From contig JASBNA010000096.1 in the NCBI GenBank assembly GCA_038087015.1, forward strand, positions 1-64,000: a DNA stretch of 64,000 nucleotides. Reading direction: 5' to 3'. Positions within the stretch are counted from its first letter, which is position 1; the number at the start of each line of letters is the position of its first letter. Shown here piece by piece: positions 45,485 to 57,146 of the stretch. Origin of the DNA: Cerrena zonata (lineage: Eukaryota; Basidiomycota; Agaricomycetes; Polyporales; Cerrenaceae). Both the position numbers and the translations under genes were made by a program. Under the pieces are notes generated by a model that had not been told where the DNA came from, did no database searches, and was given only the letters and a program-made list of their open reading frames with translations.

Positions 45485-46200
45485 TCAGGCGGCGGCGGCT
45501 GCAGTAGCAGCAGAAGTAGAAGAAGTAGAAGCGGCGGCCTGAGCATCTCTCCTTTTTGTCTCCACATATACCCAGGTAATGACGATGAGATCCAACATGA
45601 ACGTGACTGAATCGTCCACCTCGAGAGCCGGATGTCTTCGTTTAAAGATATTCCCTTGATTCATCTTAACCACAACACGAGCAGGGCTTCGAACCATCGT
45701 CGGTTTTCACCTACACCGTCCGAGTTAATATCATCGACAGCACGCAAAGTCTGCGCAGTGCCGGTGGAATACTCACCTTCGCAGTTCCGCTGCTTGTGCT
45801 CCACCGATAGTTCTTCCCGTCTGGACCCGTGAAGTGCTTTCTTTCTTCGACTCTGTTAGTCTCGCTAAAATGCGTTGCGTGGGTCGTCGGTACTCACTCA
45901 AGCCATGCGTATTTGGGCTTCAATATATCTTGTACGTCATATGCCCTCCCTTCCCATATCAATCGGGAGTTCTGGATATTGTGCCAGTTAATCCTGGCTA
46001 TTTCTTCCTCTGGATTCGGTTCAACGTCATGCATCTTCTTCGCATCCCTGGTATCTCTGAGAACTTGTCTCGGGGATTCTGTATATAGTGGTAGTCTTTC
46101 GTGTGAATAACCCAGGGGTTTTGATGTGGTAGACTGCACGCCCATCAGGAATTCTGAGGACGGTCAAGGTTGTGGAGTTTCTTGTGAGCTCGAGGTGCAT
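45485..46200 (-). pseudogene. DUF6593-like protein, one frameshift
   Basis: Basidiomycete family of unknown function. Exons 46200-46065, 46009-45898, 45852-45777 and 45710-45485. Seen: MHLELTRNSTTLTVL, GRAVYHIKTP, RKTTTIYRIPE, EEIARINWHNIQNSRLIW, KHFTGPDGKNYRW, and a C-terminal strand DSVTFMLDLIVITWVYVE followed by an Ala/Ser-rich tail. Phases match through three introns, but the last exon needs a one-base change near 45690 (AAGCCCTGCTCG) to join its two parts. Could be decay or a sequencing error. Confidence 0.7.
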
Positions 46201-47436
46201 CTGGATATATGAGGTGTAGCCAAGTGATGACATCGTCTCTAGATATAGTCTTATATATGTGTCGAAGTGCATACCAGTGACTGGTGTGATGGCGCACTGC
46301 CTACTGGCATCTCGTGGATACAAGTTGACAGTGGCATACTACTGCGCACTTAGGGGCGATGTTTTGGACACATTCGTTTGCCAAATGTATCGATGATTGT
46401 ATCAATAAATCCATTTGGACTACCGATCGCGGGGAGTCTCTCCAACCGACTCCACAGGTGGTCTGAGCGTTATTTTGTCTGCCATCGAGAGATCGGTTTG
46501 GAATGCACAGTACCTCCTAGACGTGATATGGACCCATTTCATTTGATCAATGTATCAAGCGCATGCTTGGTGCCAGTGTAAGGCCACAGCTTTCGATGCT
46601 GGTAAGAAAATGGTAAGTAACTAAACTCCGGTCGTCCATGACCCCAGAAATGAGTGGTTAATGTCACAGAAAGGTCACACTAATGCGATAATGGCTGTAC
46701 ATAGCGTATACACCATTTCAACAAGGGTCTCTATCGCTCCGCTCCGGCATTCATGATGAAGACCACGGAGAGAGCGCAACTCGCATTCGGTACTCTTGGG
46801 TTGTTTCGCTTCGTAAGGACACCAACTCCGGATGCAGAGGTGATAGTGGTGCACCGGAGAGATTTCAGTAGGTCCCTTACCGAAAGGGGAGAGTAGAAGC
46901 AAGTACTTAGATGCAGGGATGCCGATTTGGTACTGTTTTGCGGACGGCGCCCTCCAGCGAATGACGTCAGAGACATGAGGGAACATGTAATACCAACCGA
47001 TTAAGGAGAAATGATAGGCCAGATATATGCAAAGGAATGTAGGATGAAGTACATTATGATGCAATGGGCCATCCCGTCACCGCAACAACGGTGGAAAGGT
47101 TGTTTGTACATGTTGTTCAAGAGCGTCTTACCTACTGCCTAATCTGGGATATCTCACGTGGGTTTCTCTTCCCGTCTTGCAAACCTAAACCAACCGTTCT
47201 ACATTGGCACTCGCGGGGGATGGGAAATGATGAAATGTCTACGTGCTACAGTACCTATGGACTCTGCGTCGACGAGTCATGGTCACGCAATTAGGCACCG
47301 GCACGGCCCAGAACTGTATTTAAACACATATCCCACTGTGTTCTCAGAAACCTCATCGCTGTCAAGATACTGACATCTAAAATAACGTTTGGTAACATAC
47401 GTGAATGTGATACTGACTTTGTTATCTCCTCCGCAG
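46201..47436. other. Intergenic stretch without a supported gene
   Basis: Short open frames only. Part of 47000-47436 may hold the missing 5' exons of the iminopeptidase pseudogene, which I could not identify. Confidence 0.4.
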
Positions 47437-47940
47437 ACAAGCTATTGTAGGGGATCTGAAACTAGCAACACTCCTCTCGTGATTCTCCACGGAGGGCCAG
47501 GTGCTACTCACCATTACGTCTCTATCCACGACGAACTCTTATCCCTGTCATTCTCTACGACCAGATCGGTAACGGGGACTCCACCTACCTTCCTGAGTAT
47601 AGAGTATATACCGACTTCTGGACGGTGCAGCTGTTCATCGATGAGCTTGGTAACTTGCTCAAGTACCTTGGTATCCAACAGAGATATAATCTTCTCGGAC
47701 ACTTATAGGGAGGCATGTTAGCAGTGTCCCTCCCTATACGCCAAAGAGTCCCAGAAGACTCGTATTCGCTTCCGCCGTTGCACATATGCAGGACTAGGTC
47801 GAATCAGTGAGCTGTTTGAAGTCATTACTTCCTCGAGACGCGCCGGAGATATTGAATAAGCATGAAGCTGCTGGAACGGTAGAGGATCCAGAATATCGGG
47901 TTGCAGCAGACAACCACTGGAGTCTGGCATCGACTCCACC
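47437..47940 (+). pseudogene. Proline iminopeptidase-like alpha/beta hydrolase (S33), inactivated
   Basis: Begins after a good 3' splice site (CTCCGCAG). Seen: PLVILHGGPGATHHYV (oxyanion region HGGPG), then in another frame VILYDQIGNGDSTYLPEYR, FIDELGNLLKYLGI and the nucleophile elbow region, which reads GHL-stop-GG where the family has GHSWGG. Both the catalytic Ser and the Trp are lost, Trp by TGG to TAG. Later QD-stop-VE stands where Trp is expected, again TAG, followed by LKSLLPRDAPEILNKHEAAG and EDPEYR. One more base shift lies near 47548. No function left. Confidence 0.82.
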
Positions 47941-50470
47941 TACCAACACCTGACAGCAGCTCATATCAACTCTCAGAATCTCAATACCATCACGCGGGTG
48001 ACAAAACTTCGGAAGTTTCTTTTATTCTCGGAGCCGGCCTCTATGCTGTTCGGAGGCGGAACGTCAGCTGCAAATAATGGGAGTACAAGTAGGGATACGT
48101 CCGTATAAGAACTCTATGAAAGTCTTAATAGGCCCTTTACAGCTCGAAAAAGGGAGAGGAAGAACGCCGAGGGAGTCTTTCGCGGTCCCTCTTGTGAGGA
48201 TCTGCGTGATTGGTAGAGGTAATTAATCACTGGAGGGTCACAAAGTTATACGCAACACTTACGAAGTTGTTGTGGTGGGTGTAGCTGGGAGTGATACGAA
48301 CTCAGCGTCATCGTGCTTGATTGTCACGGTTTCAATTCTAACGCAGAAATGAGAAATTTAAGATCTATCCTCTAGAATAGTAACATACTGGATTTCCAAC
48401 GATTGCGAACCTGACCTCCCTAGTGGGAATTGTGATATGAACGAAGATTCCGATGGGGTGGTCATGACGGGCTTGGGGGAGCGGGTTGATGTGTCGTTTC
48501 GCCTCTGCAAGTTAAATATGACGAGGTACTAGTGAACGTCCCATGTATTCAAAGTCGAGGCCGCCGAGTGGTTGGGTAAAGTTTTCACCCGCCGTGGTCT
48601 AGGATGAGAAAGCGAGCACATCTTCGAAGACGACGGCTTCTCCTGTCAAGAGAAATCGAGCATCAGAACAACGGGGCATGTGGATACCGTGTGTTGATAA
48701 ATTGAATACCACTTACCGACGCGTCTACTGCTAGGTCCCACTTGAGGTTGAAGCGATTAGCGCGAAGAGGTCCTGCGGTTTCCTACCAATAAGGACAATA
48801 CATTCCGAGGTCTTGTGCACGGCCTTGTCCGCGTTCAGTTAGGCATATCGGCGGAGATCTATGTTGCCGATTCTGTGTCGAAGGTTACGCAATGGTTTGT
48901 ATTCTTGCAGTGTAGAGGAGTGTCTACGATTGTAGACTTGAGAATCCAGTTGGCTCGAAGGCACGTCCGCGTCCGCGTCGGTCGTAGTTGCCTCGAGGGC
49001 AGTCTGAAAAGAACGAGCAAGAGTAGGATATATAGAACTAGCTCAAGGAAGAGGAGGATGAGACTTTGCCACTCAGACGAGGAAAGCCCAAAGGCTTCAG
49101 TGTCCGGCCGATCCCATTCCCACCCATCCCCTCTCCTCTCCTCTTCTCCTTCACGCCGTATTCCTCATTGCTGTCTGCCCTCAGTTCTGTCAACCATGTC
49201 GACGAAGGGCGATGATCACATCCTCTAGCCGTCCTTTCAAAGAGTTCCAGTTACTGTTGGTCGTGATAGCATTGCCAGTGCGAGACAGGCGTCGTATTCT
49301 TGTCAGTCCTGTAGAGGGTCCTGGGTTACATCCACATCGATCCTCTCCTTTCTATAGGGCCTTAACGAGGATCATCTCGTTATCGCATGGATTAAATGTT
49401 TCCTCTCGAGGCTTGAGCTCCAGCTTGGTTAGGGCTAGAGGCGTTGATCATGCTTGTGGGAGGTGACGTCCTAGGTGGGTTTCGACCGTTTGTATACGTA
49501 GTAGAACAGAAGAGCTTACAAGATATCACCCCACCAGAGTATTGACTCTACGGGGTTGGTCGCGATAAATAGCATCGTAGATAATTAGGTATTGTTCAAT
49601 GCAGAACTTAAATCGTTTACCGATTTTGATAGATAACATTCCCCGTCGCGTGAAGACCAAGCAGAGATATGTATAACGAAGATTATCTTAGCCAAAGGCC
49701 CTAGCAAGACGTGCCCATAAGTAGCCAACAACGATGGTCAAAAAAGAACTTGACTCACTAAGTATAAATTACCTCCAAAAGCAACACAAATCATTCAGTA
49801 CCCTGCGGGGTATTGAATACATATGTGCAGCTTACTTTACACATAGGTGCTGCCTGGTATCAAGTCCATCATGGTATATGAGTATCTGCGAGTGCGTATT
49901 TCATCAGAGTCTTTCAGATGATAGCCAAACTTTGCTCCTACATCTTTGTACTAGTAGCCAGAGGACTCCAAGACAACCTGCAACCGGCAGAAAGGTACAT
50001 GTGAGGACAGCATGATACTTTAACAGCAAATTCCGGCCCCGCTAATTGGCACAGTATAACTCGGTGTCGTCCATACGGCCATCCATCCTAGCGCATGACT
50101 GTATGAGCGAGCCACTGTCATGCCATCAGCCGTAGACCGGGGACGCAAAGCAATGTGTTTGCATTGAAGTGAACATCTAGACTGACGAAGATGTCGAATT
50201 TTGACTCGGAGTTCAACCGTGTAGTAAGAACGTTCAGGTTCAGCCACATCTGATCGATCTGTCACTCGCTGCAATAACGAAAGAGGCTGACGAAAGGCTC
50301 AGGCGCCATTGGTTCTTGCTCCCACCTCCCACCACCTACACAACTATTCACACCTAAAATGATACATCAGACTCTCTCGCTCATCCCAATGCACCCAAGC
50401 ATAGTTCTACCCCTGCGTCTTATCTTCCTCCATGAACGCAACGGGCACGATGTGGAAGTAGAAGACGACA
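47941..50470. other. Decayed DNA with relic blocks
   Basis: No intact gene. 47960-48100 resembles 61340-61500 (GGTGACAAARCTTCG, TTCTCGGAGCC); 48590-48990 is relic Y copy 2; 49230-49310 and 49780-49860 resemble 62545-62600 and 63350-63450. The order is the same in both places. Confidence 0.5.
48590..48990 (-). repeat. Duplicated gene relic Y, copy 2
   Basis: Very similar to 61850-62190 (for example GCATGTGGATACC and TACCGACGCGTCTACTGCTA) and more distantly to 37220-37600. Confidence 0.75.
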
Positions 50471-51287
50471 ATGCCGACCGAGAATGAAGCTACCAACGAA
50501 CGTCAGCTTGAAAATACCCAAACCATACACCCTCTCGCTAGGACAGCGACAGCCTATACCTCTACCCCGTTCATCGCAACCTTCGTCATGATTCATCTCA
50601 GCGCACCCGCATTTGCCAAGCTCTGGTTCATCGCTAGTAGCCTCCTAAGTTATGGTCACTATTCCTATCCTCGACGTCTCAAACAAAGGTTTGACCCGCA
50701 CCCATGTAGACTTTTGGCGGGGAATACATACTACCAAACATCTTTCGGTGAGCAATATCTTTTCAAAGTCTCTTTCGCTGCCCACGTCGTTTCAAGTATA
50801 CTTCACCAATGCGTCGCCGATTCACCAGTCTTCTCAGCACCATAGGCCGCTCAGCTCTCCCCTTCTTCCTTCTCGTCCACTACCTAACTCACAGAATCTA
50901 TCCCTCTAATCTCACTCCTCCTATCTATTCTGTCGGACCAGCAGAGCTCGACTTCAAGTTCGTCAAAGTCGGACTGTAGACTTGGCCTAGGCGAAGCTGG
51001 TTCCTCTATATCGGCCTAACGACATGTGTTGCCTGGCATGCTACCGCAGGGGTGAACATCATCTGGTCTACCCGGTTAAGACCTCATCTTGGACCGGGGA
51101 AGAGCCTGAAGTACAGACAAGATTGGCCGTCCTTCCTGCTCTGTCAGGATTCATGTCTCTGGAGCCAATCGCGTTTTCGTCTCTTGCGGAAAGGTTCGAG
51201 AGTGCCCTTTCGACATATTTTGTATATAGAATCTGAATGCAATAGACTTCGATATTATTCCTTAAAATGTTCAAACTTTGTGTGACG
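50471..51287 (+). pseudogene. MCP1-like mitochondrial membrane protein, broken
   Basis: ATG at 50471. Seen: FIATFVMIHLSAPAFAKL (first membrane segment), NTYYQTSFGEQYLF and KVSFAAHVVSSIL, then in another frame SALPFFLLVHYLTHRIYP and, further on, ELDFKFVKVGL-stop-TWP and SWFLYIGLTTCVAWHATAG. This is the order of the fungal MCP1 family (multi-pass membrane protein, mitochondrial lipid homeostasis in yeast). The stop at 50977-50979 replaces Gln (the relic at 39.9 kb still has GLQ). A base shift lies near 50820. Confidence 0.68.
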
Positions 51288-52383
51288 ATGTATACAACCA
51301 TGATCCCTTTCGCTTGGTGGTTTCTTTCGAATCCTCGTTCCATCTGTTCTGCAGCTAATAAGTACAGACGATGAGCGAGCCCATAGACGTCTCCGTTCTC
51401 AGAAGCAATACCGCCACAATCATGTTACTTACCACTGCGACTGTTTATGGCTTACGAAGCTTAATGAAATCGTTCTGTACTTGTGCATGTCAGAGGTTGA
51501 GAATGAAGTATCTATAGTGAAACAAATGCCCTAGGTAAAAACTGAAACATGACGCCAACAAGCCGTCAGTGATGGAATAATACTGATCCTAGGTATTGAA
51601 AATGACAGATACCGAACATCACGATACGAAATATAGAAACTGGAAACAGGCAACCCTAGTCCCGTATATATATATGAGAATCATAGAAATGATAAAGATA
51701 AAAAGTGGGGCCGACAAGGAGACATTTATCCATCCTCCGTCGATTTGTGGATCTGACGAGTGTTCCAAAATGGCATGAGGTGGGTCGTGAATCGTAATGT
51801 GGGGATTGTGCTGAATTATTGTTGACTTTTCGACATGGACCGCCGTACGCTGAAATGTGGTGCGTTCCGGGAGAACAAGGGCGCTTCGAGCGGAATTGTG
51901 CGTAAGTGAAGAAGAAATGGTAGTCAGTCTCTACAGTCTCGGGACTCAGTGAATGGGAGATATCAATGAGGATGGTGTGACGATGTTCCGCGTGCAATAT
52001 GTTGATAATGCGACCGTATGATATGATGAGGACCTATAAAGGGAAAAGATGAGAAACCTGGATGAAAGGACATATGCACGGGTTGTCACGAAACGTACCA
52101 GTGAACGAAGGCAACGGAAGGAGTAGGCGTCATTGTTCCGCTTCCACTCATGCACACTACATCATCGTAGTTAGAAGACCTTGTAGGTGTATGTCCAGGT
52201 GACAGATGGTAGTTACCAGAAGGATTAGGCAAGGATGAAGGTTCTTGGACATTCGAAGCAGAGTGAACGTCGAAGTGCGTCAAGGGGCACATCAAGCATC
52301 GAATCAGATAACGTGTAGAATCAGAGCCTGTGAGAACGAACCGGGTGAGCTTGGACCATGCCACCAGAGCAGAAAGTACGCAC
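51288..52383. other. Noncoding stretch
   Basis: No gene supported. ORFs at 52086-52383 on the minus strand may be the 3' part of the next entry, but no splice pattern was convincing. Confidence 0.35.
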
Positions 52384-52929
52384 CTATTCAAGAACACGAG
52401 GCGAACTCATAGCAGACGAACTCTGTGAGCTCTCGCTATTCGAGCAGTTACTTGGTGTCGACTCTTCACTCCCATCTAGGTAAGTAAGATGCCACTTCCG
52501 AGTCGGTGACAGATACTCCTCTTGAGGTTCGCGGACATTGACAGGAACAGCGGGGCTAGACCCATTGGTAGGTGCGAATGAGTTGTACCTGAAAGTGGGC
52601 TCAGAATGAGGAGCAGGAGGTGTAGACAAGAGAGTCCAGTTAACCCTATCTACTGTGGAGGCAACACCTAAGTCAAAGTATCCGCTCTAGTGGTTTCTCG
52701 GCTGAATGAGACGAGAAAGAACTGCCTGAGGAACGGATGTTCCCTCGGAATCCGAGCCTGTGTAGAAAAGACCTGACGGTGTACTGTCTTCGTTATCTGC
52801 GAGCTTAGGAGAACTACGAGTAATGAACTTCGCGTCGAAAGTTCTCTTGTCAGGTGGAGCCCGACGCGAGAAGGAAGGAAATGTATTTGTCCTGGGACGC
52901 TCCTCCAAGAAAGGCGAACCAGCCCCCAT
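52384..52929 (-). pseudogene. Unknown Ser/Pro-rich gene with internal TAG
   Basis: ATG at 52929; the frame runs to 52384 (182 codons) except for TAG at 52689-52687. A 48-nt in-frame stretch that starts GTTCCT and ends at this TAG could be an intron, so the gene might be alive. Low-complexity protein (RRAPPDKRTF, STPPAPHSEPTF, SSQSSSAMSSP). Its upstream DNA matches that of the C2H2 gene at 41-42 kb, so it may be a much diverged paralogue without fingers. Confidence 0.4.
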
Positions 52930-53034
52930 AGACTCTTTAGGAAGGCAGAGAAATTGTATCTGGACAAGAGAAGAACACCGGGCCGCAAGGTAAAGCTGTC
53001 CGACGCACTGACAGGCGTGGCTCAGGGATAGTAT

Positions 53035-53790
53035 ACACTCCGTCCCGCACCCGACACCGAGTACCCTCACATGTCAATTCCGTATGTCGACTCCCTCTTA
53101 GAGACGCCGCGTCGTGGTTGCTGGGTGGTACGAACTTAACTAGAGGGTAAGGTACTGTGAACCACAACAGGAATGCTGAGAGGCAATGCGATCTGAGCGA
53201 TGATGGATATTCGCTTAAGACATCGCATTAGCCCTCTATTCTCTCCTACACGAGGCAACCCGTGGCACGCGCTGCCATTTCTAGCCTATGCAGAATTTAA
53301 AGTCCAGCTTGTGCCTTCACCCGCGTAAAATACCATCTTGGGACAAGGAAACCGAAGCACGGACCCGCCGAATATATCGTTATTTCAAAGTTGGCGTGCA
53401 CGACTCCGACCATGAGACGTGTATAGGAACACTTTGGTCGCAGAAGGATATGTGGTCGGGCTCGGAAAGGAGAGTAGGTGGGACCCAGTGACCTAATATG
53501 CAGTCATTGACGGCTCTAGTCAGACTTAATATCGAGATCTATATCAATCTCTTATAGAGCACGATGAGAAAGAAGTCTTACCTTATGGTGCCTTTGCCAA
53601 TCACTTTTACCTCCCCGTTTTCCATGACGCATGGTGCGTGTTGGTGGCAAAATCGGTCGGCAGGCTTGTAATTACCCAGGTATTTGACCTATACCGGTGT
53701 TTCTTCTGTCGAATTGTGTGTGTTAGTACTGCCTGTTTCGAACTTCGTATCAAAACGTGCTTTCAGCCACTTACCTTAAGGCTGAGGTGA
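53035..53790. repeat. Segmental duplication, partner of 42500-43280
   Basis: Same order of matching blocks as described for 42500-43280, again directly upstream of a minus-strand reading frame. Confidence 0.8.
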
Positions 53791-55352
53791 GAGGGTGCTA
53801 GTCCGTATATTCTTTGAAAGCGAGATAGACCAGTCAGACGTTTGGGATTCCACTTGTAGCTAGAGGACCGACAAGTTGGTGAGTCTTCGATGTGGTGGAA
53901 TATGCCGATTCTGAAAGATTGAGGTGTAATGGTATGACACGGTGTTTCCCTCCCGGGCCTAATCGAAATATGTTTCGTTGTTTCAGTATGCTAAGGTTAA
54001 GAAGTGATCGAGAAATCTACGTACAAGTGATACTCAACACCTCAAGCGAAGCGAACTCGTATTGACATGGCATTCAGATATCGTGGAGTAGTTATGACAC
54101 TATAGCTCACGTTGCTCTGCAGAGCATGTTCAGAGTCCTATTTTATCCCTGTGAGTTCTATGAAGAGACAGTACGATGAAGAATGATCCTGACCAGAACA
54201 GCGACCGTGAACCAAGCACTTTAATCAATTTGAGGAGCGCGAAGGGATATGTCGTTTCGCAACGGCTCGCATTAGTTTCAAACTTGTGATGCGGACCATG
54301 ATCAGATTCATCTATACAACAGGAGGAAAGACGCACTCCATAAACCTTTGATAATGAAGACTGACACGACAGGAATGGTAGCCAGGACTACCCCTACTTC
54401 TTCAGTTGGTAGAAACGAAGCCGGTTTCGAGGCAGTGTCGGGGTATGCTGTGATGAAATAGAGTCACCAATGCCTAGTAAGTTTGAAAGATATGCATGAA
54501 GTTGATGGAATGTGTCTTGAAACGAGGATAGTATTAGTATAGTACTGGTCGTATCAACAGTTAGAAACTTGAGGAGATCGAAATGCAGCAAGTGCCCGGC
54601 CGGTCACGGACTCACGGTACGATACGGTCCGAGGGTACATCACAATCGATCGCAACACTTCAACAATTCGAACATTCAATTTGAAATTGTTCAAGTAGAA
54701 CTCTTGCCATTGGTATGGTCAATGCTTGCCGGTGCTTCGAGCTCAGGCTTTATCACTGTTGTATACTCTGGGTTTCCACATCCTTACTCTGTCCTATAAT
54801 TCAATGTAGTCAATCTACGTATTCCCGATCCCTCAAATTTCAAACCCCACTGTGACATCATAGTGTCTCGTTAGGTCATTCAAGTTAACGGTGACGGTCT
54901 TCAGGAGTATTTTCGTTATTCTAAATGTACGTAGTATCAAGGAATGAGGGTGAGCCCCTTGCTTACTGCGCAGACCGAGTCACATGTCGATTGTTGGGAT
55001 ATTTGTCACAATCGTTAACCATTACCGAAGGTGAAGAGATGACGTTTAGAGGTGCTCGATATTAAAATAAATGATATAATCTAATAGGGAACGATAGAGA
55101 TTGTGAATATCAAAGATGGTGATGGTCAAATTGGTTCTAGTCGTAGACTTGCAAAAAATACTCTCAAATGTTCAGTTCTCGCACACTTGTTAGAAGACAC
55201 ACAAGTAAATACTGATCATTAAAATATTCGATAGTACACAAAACCCAGAACAAAATAGTGAACCCCAACGTTTTTTATAACCACTAACTTCTAAGTACTG
55301 CGAGAACAAGACGGTAGGAATATAAGAGAAAAGAAACTATAACACGGCCACA
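53791..55352. other. Noncoding stretch
   Basis: No gene or clear repeat. AT-rich toward 55000-55340, where the 3' end of the C2H2 gene should lie. Confidence 0.4.
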
Positions 55353-57146
55353 TTAGGAGCGGGAGTATCCATCATTGCTCGCAGGAACAGTACGGGAGTA
55401 CGGAGAGAATCGAGAGACCGCCTTGGAAGTGTAGCCGTTGTAATGTGGCGAATCACGAACCGCACTCTGTCTGTATCCGATGTGTGGCGGCAGGGATGTC
55501 AATGATGATGACGAGGAATACATTAAAGACGGGGGTGGAGATGGAGACAGAGACGGGGATGGAGACATCGAGTCATACGAGTACTCTCCCCTATCTGGGA
55601 AGTGTGCTGGGACGAGCCTGCAACGAGGATAAGGGTGGCGTACTTTTCTTGAGCCACTCGGCGGAGGTGTGGGTATCCGGAACTGAGAGCGATAGCCTGT
55701 GGTGTACGCATCATATTGGCAACGTACAGTAGAGCCACCCCTCTCCTCTATAATCTCGCGCGCTGCGGTAAGACTGGGATGGGGATAAGAAGTGAACGCC
55801 TCTGTTAAATTACTGGATGAACTTGAAGATGTGGATGTTGGGAATCGAGAGTAGTTAACCGTGGTATGTGGGTCATCCTGGCGACATGTGGTACAATTAC
55901 GCCTCTCCTCGATTTGATGTGAAGGTTCCCGAGGAGATGATGGTAGAGACTGCCCGTAGGACGATGACGGGAATGGAGGATGTCTCATGGGTGCTGCATG
56001 ATAACCGTCAGCACGAAGCTCTCGTGAGCGCATCGGTTGACATGGGCTGGAGGTATTTGAGGGACCCGCTGTTGCTATTGACGAAGGACGGGTGGTGAGG
56101 GGAGGTAGACTAGATGAGTACCTATCAGGGGAGGACTCAGAGGTGGAGGGCGCAGCCTCGGGAAGAAAACGTTGGTCAATAGCCTTCAGCTCTTCGAGGC
56201 AGAAACGATGTCCCATGGATGTTTGGATCCTTGTCATATTAGCACGGAGAGTGGGATCTAAAAGATCCTTCCACTCGGTCTCTACACGAAAGTAGGGCAT
56301 ACCGGCCGGTGAAAAGACGAGAACAGCCCCTCCAATTGGTGGAGTTTCGCGAGAGGCGATGCAGTCACTGAGGGCCGTTGGACACCCTCGCAGAAAATCG
56401 TTGTACACAACCTCGAAGATTTCGGGAGTGTGAGTTGCCCTGAGATTCCGGGCGGATCCCTCCTCAGTGTAGAGATAAGCGTGGTAGTTACGCTGGTGCG
56501 CCTTCTTGCGGTGTGAGTCCCACTCCTTAGGCGAACTGAAGGTCTCGGTGCAAGGGATGCCCGACGGCAACGCTTCAGTGCATTTCATGCGGTGTTTGAC
56601 AAAGCTGAAAATATCATAAAGAGAGGCATAGGTAAAATTCACGAGAAACACTTACTGGCCACTGATGTGTTTGATCAGGTTATGGAGAATTCTCTCGAAC
56701 CTCAAATCACAAAACGGACATCCTACAAATTCACTAGTAAGGGTGTAAGGCGTAGTCACAACTAGTATACTCAACACGAAGACTCACCCAATGTTTGTAT
56801 GGATATTCTTCCAATGACGGGCTTGGTCGCTGACGTTCTGGATGGTTTCATCGCATGTCGAGCACCAAAACATTTTGGCTTTAATCTTTTGAAGAGGAAT
56901 AGAAGGCTGAGGGCCGAACCCTAGAGCATATGCCATATCCTAGAGAGGTGCACGGTGAGAGAGAGAGAATGTCGATAGAATGCAATTTACCACAGTCGTC
57001 AACTGATCGTTGTTGGTGGAAACAGGACACCCTTGCGTCTGTACCAGAGCATCAGTAGACATAGTGTGCAGCCACTCAACCGAGTGGCGTACCTTCGGTT
57101 TGCGTTGACGCTTGGATGGAAGTTTTGTTTGCTGGGCTCGAGGCAT
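55353..57146 (-). CDS. Multi-C2H2 zinc-finger protein (545 aa)
   Basis: Exons 57146-56991, 56939-56788, 56733-56656 and 56604-55353; phases match, 545 aa, no stop. Basic N-terminus (KLPSKRQRKPKVRH). Finger 1: CSTCDETIQNVSDQARHWKN-IH (C-x2-C-x12-H-x4-H). Finger 2: CPFCDLRFERILHNLIKH. Finger 3: CTEALPSGIPCTETF with HRKKAH. Then a conserved block FSPAGMPYFRVETEWKDLL and RIQTSMGHRFCLEELKAID, shared with the broken paralogue at 33 kb, and a long Ser/Pro-rich tail. Probably a nuclear DNA- or RNA-binding protein of a lineage-specific family. The intron 2 acceptor chosen (CTTACTAG) keeps the frame; the next AG would not. Confidence 0.78.

Noticed and set aside
55445..56295. Plus-strand open frames opposite the C2H2 gene
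   Set aside because: Antisense shadows of the Ser/Pro-rich coding region.
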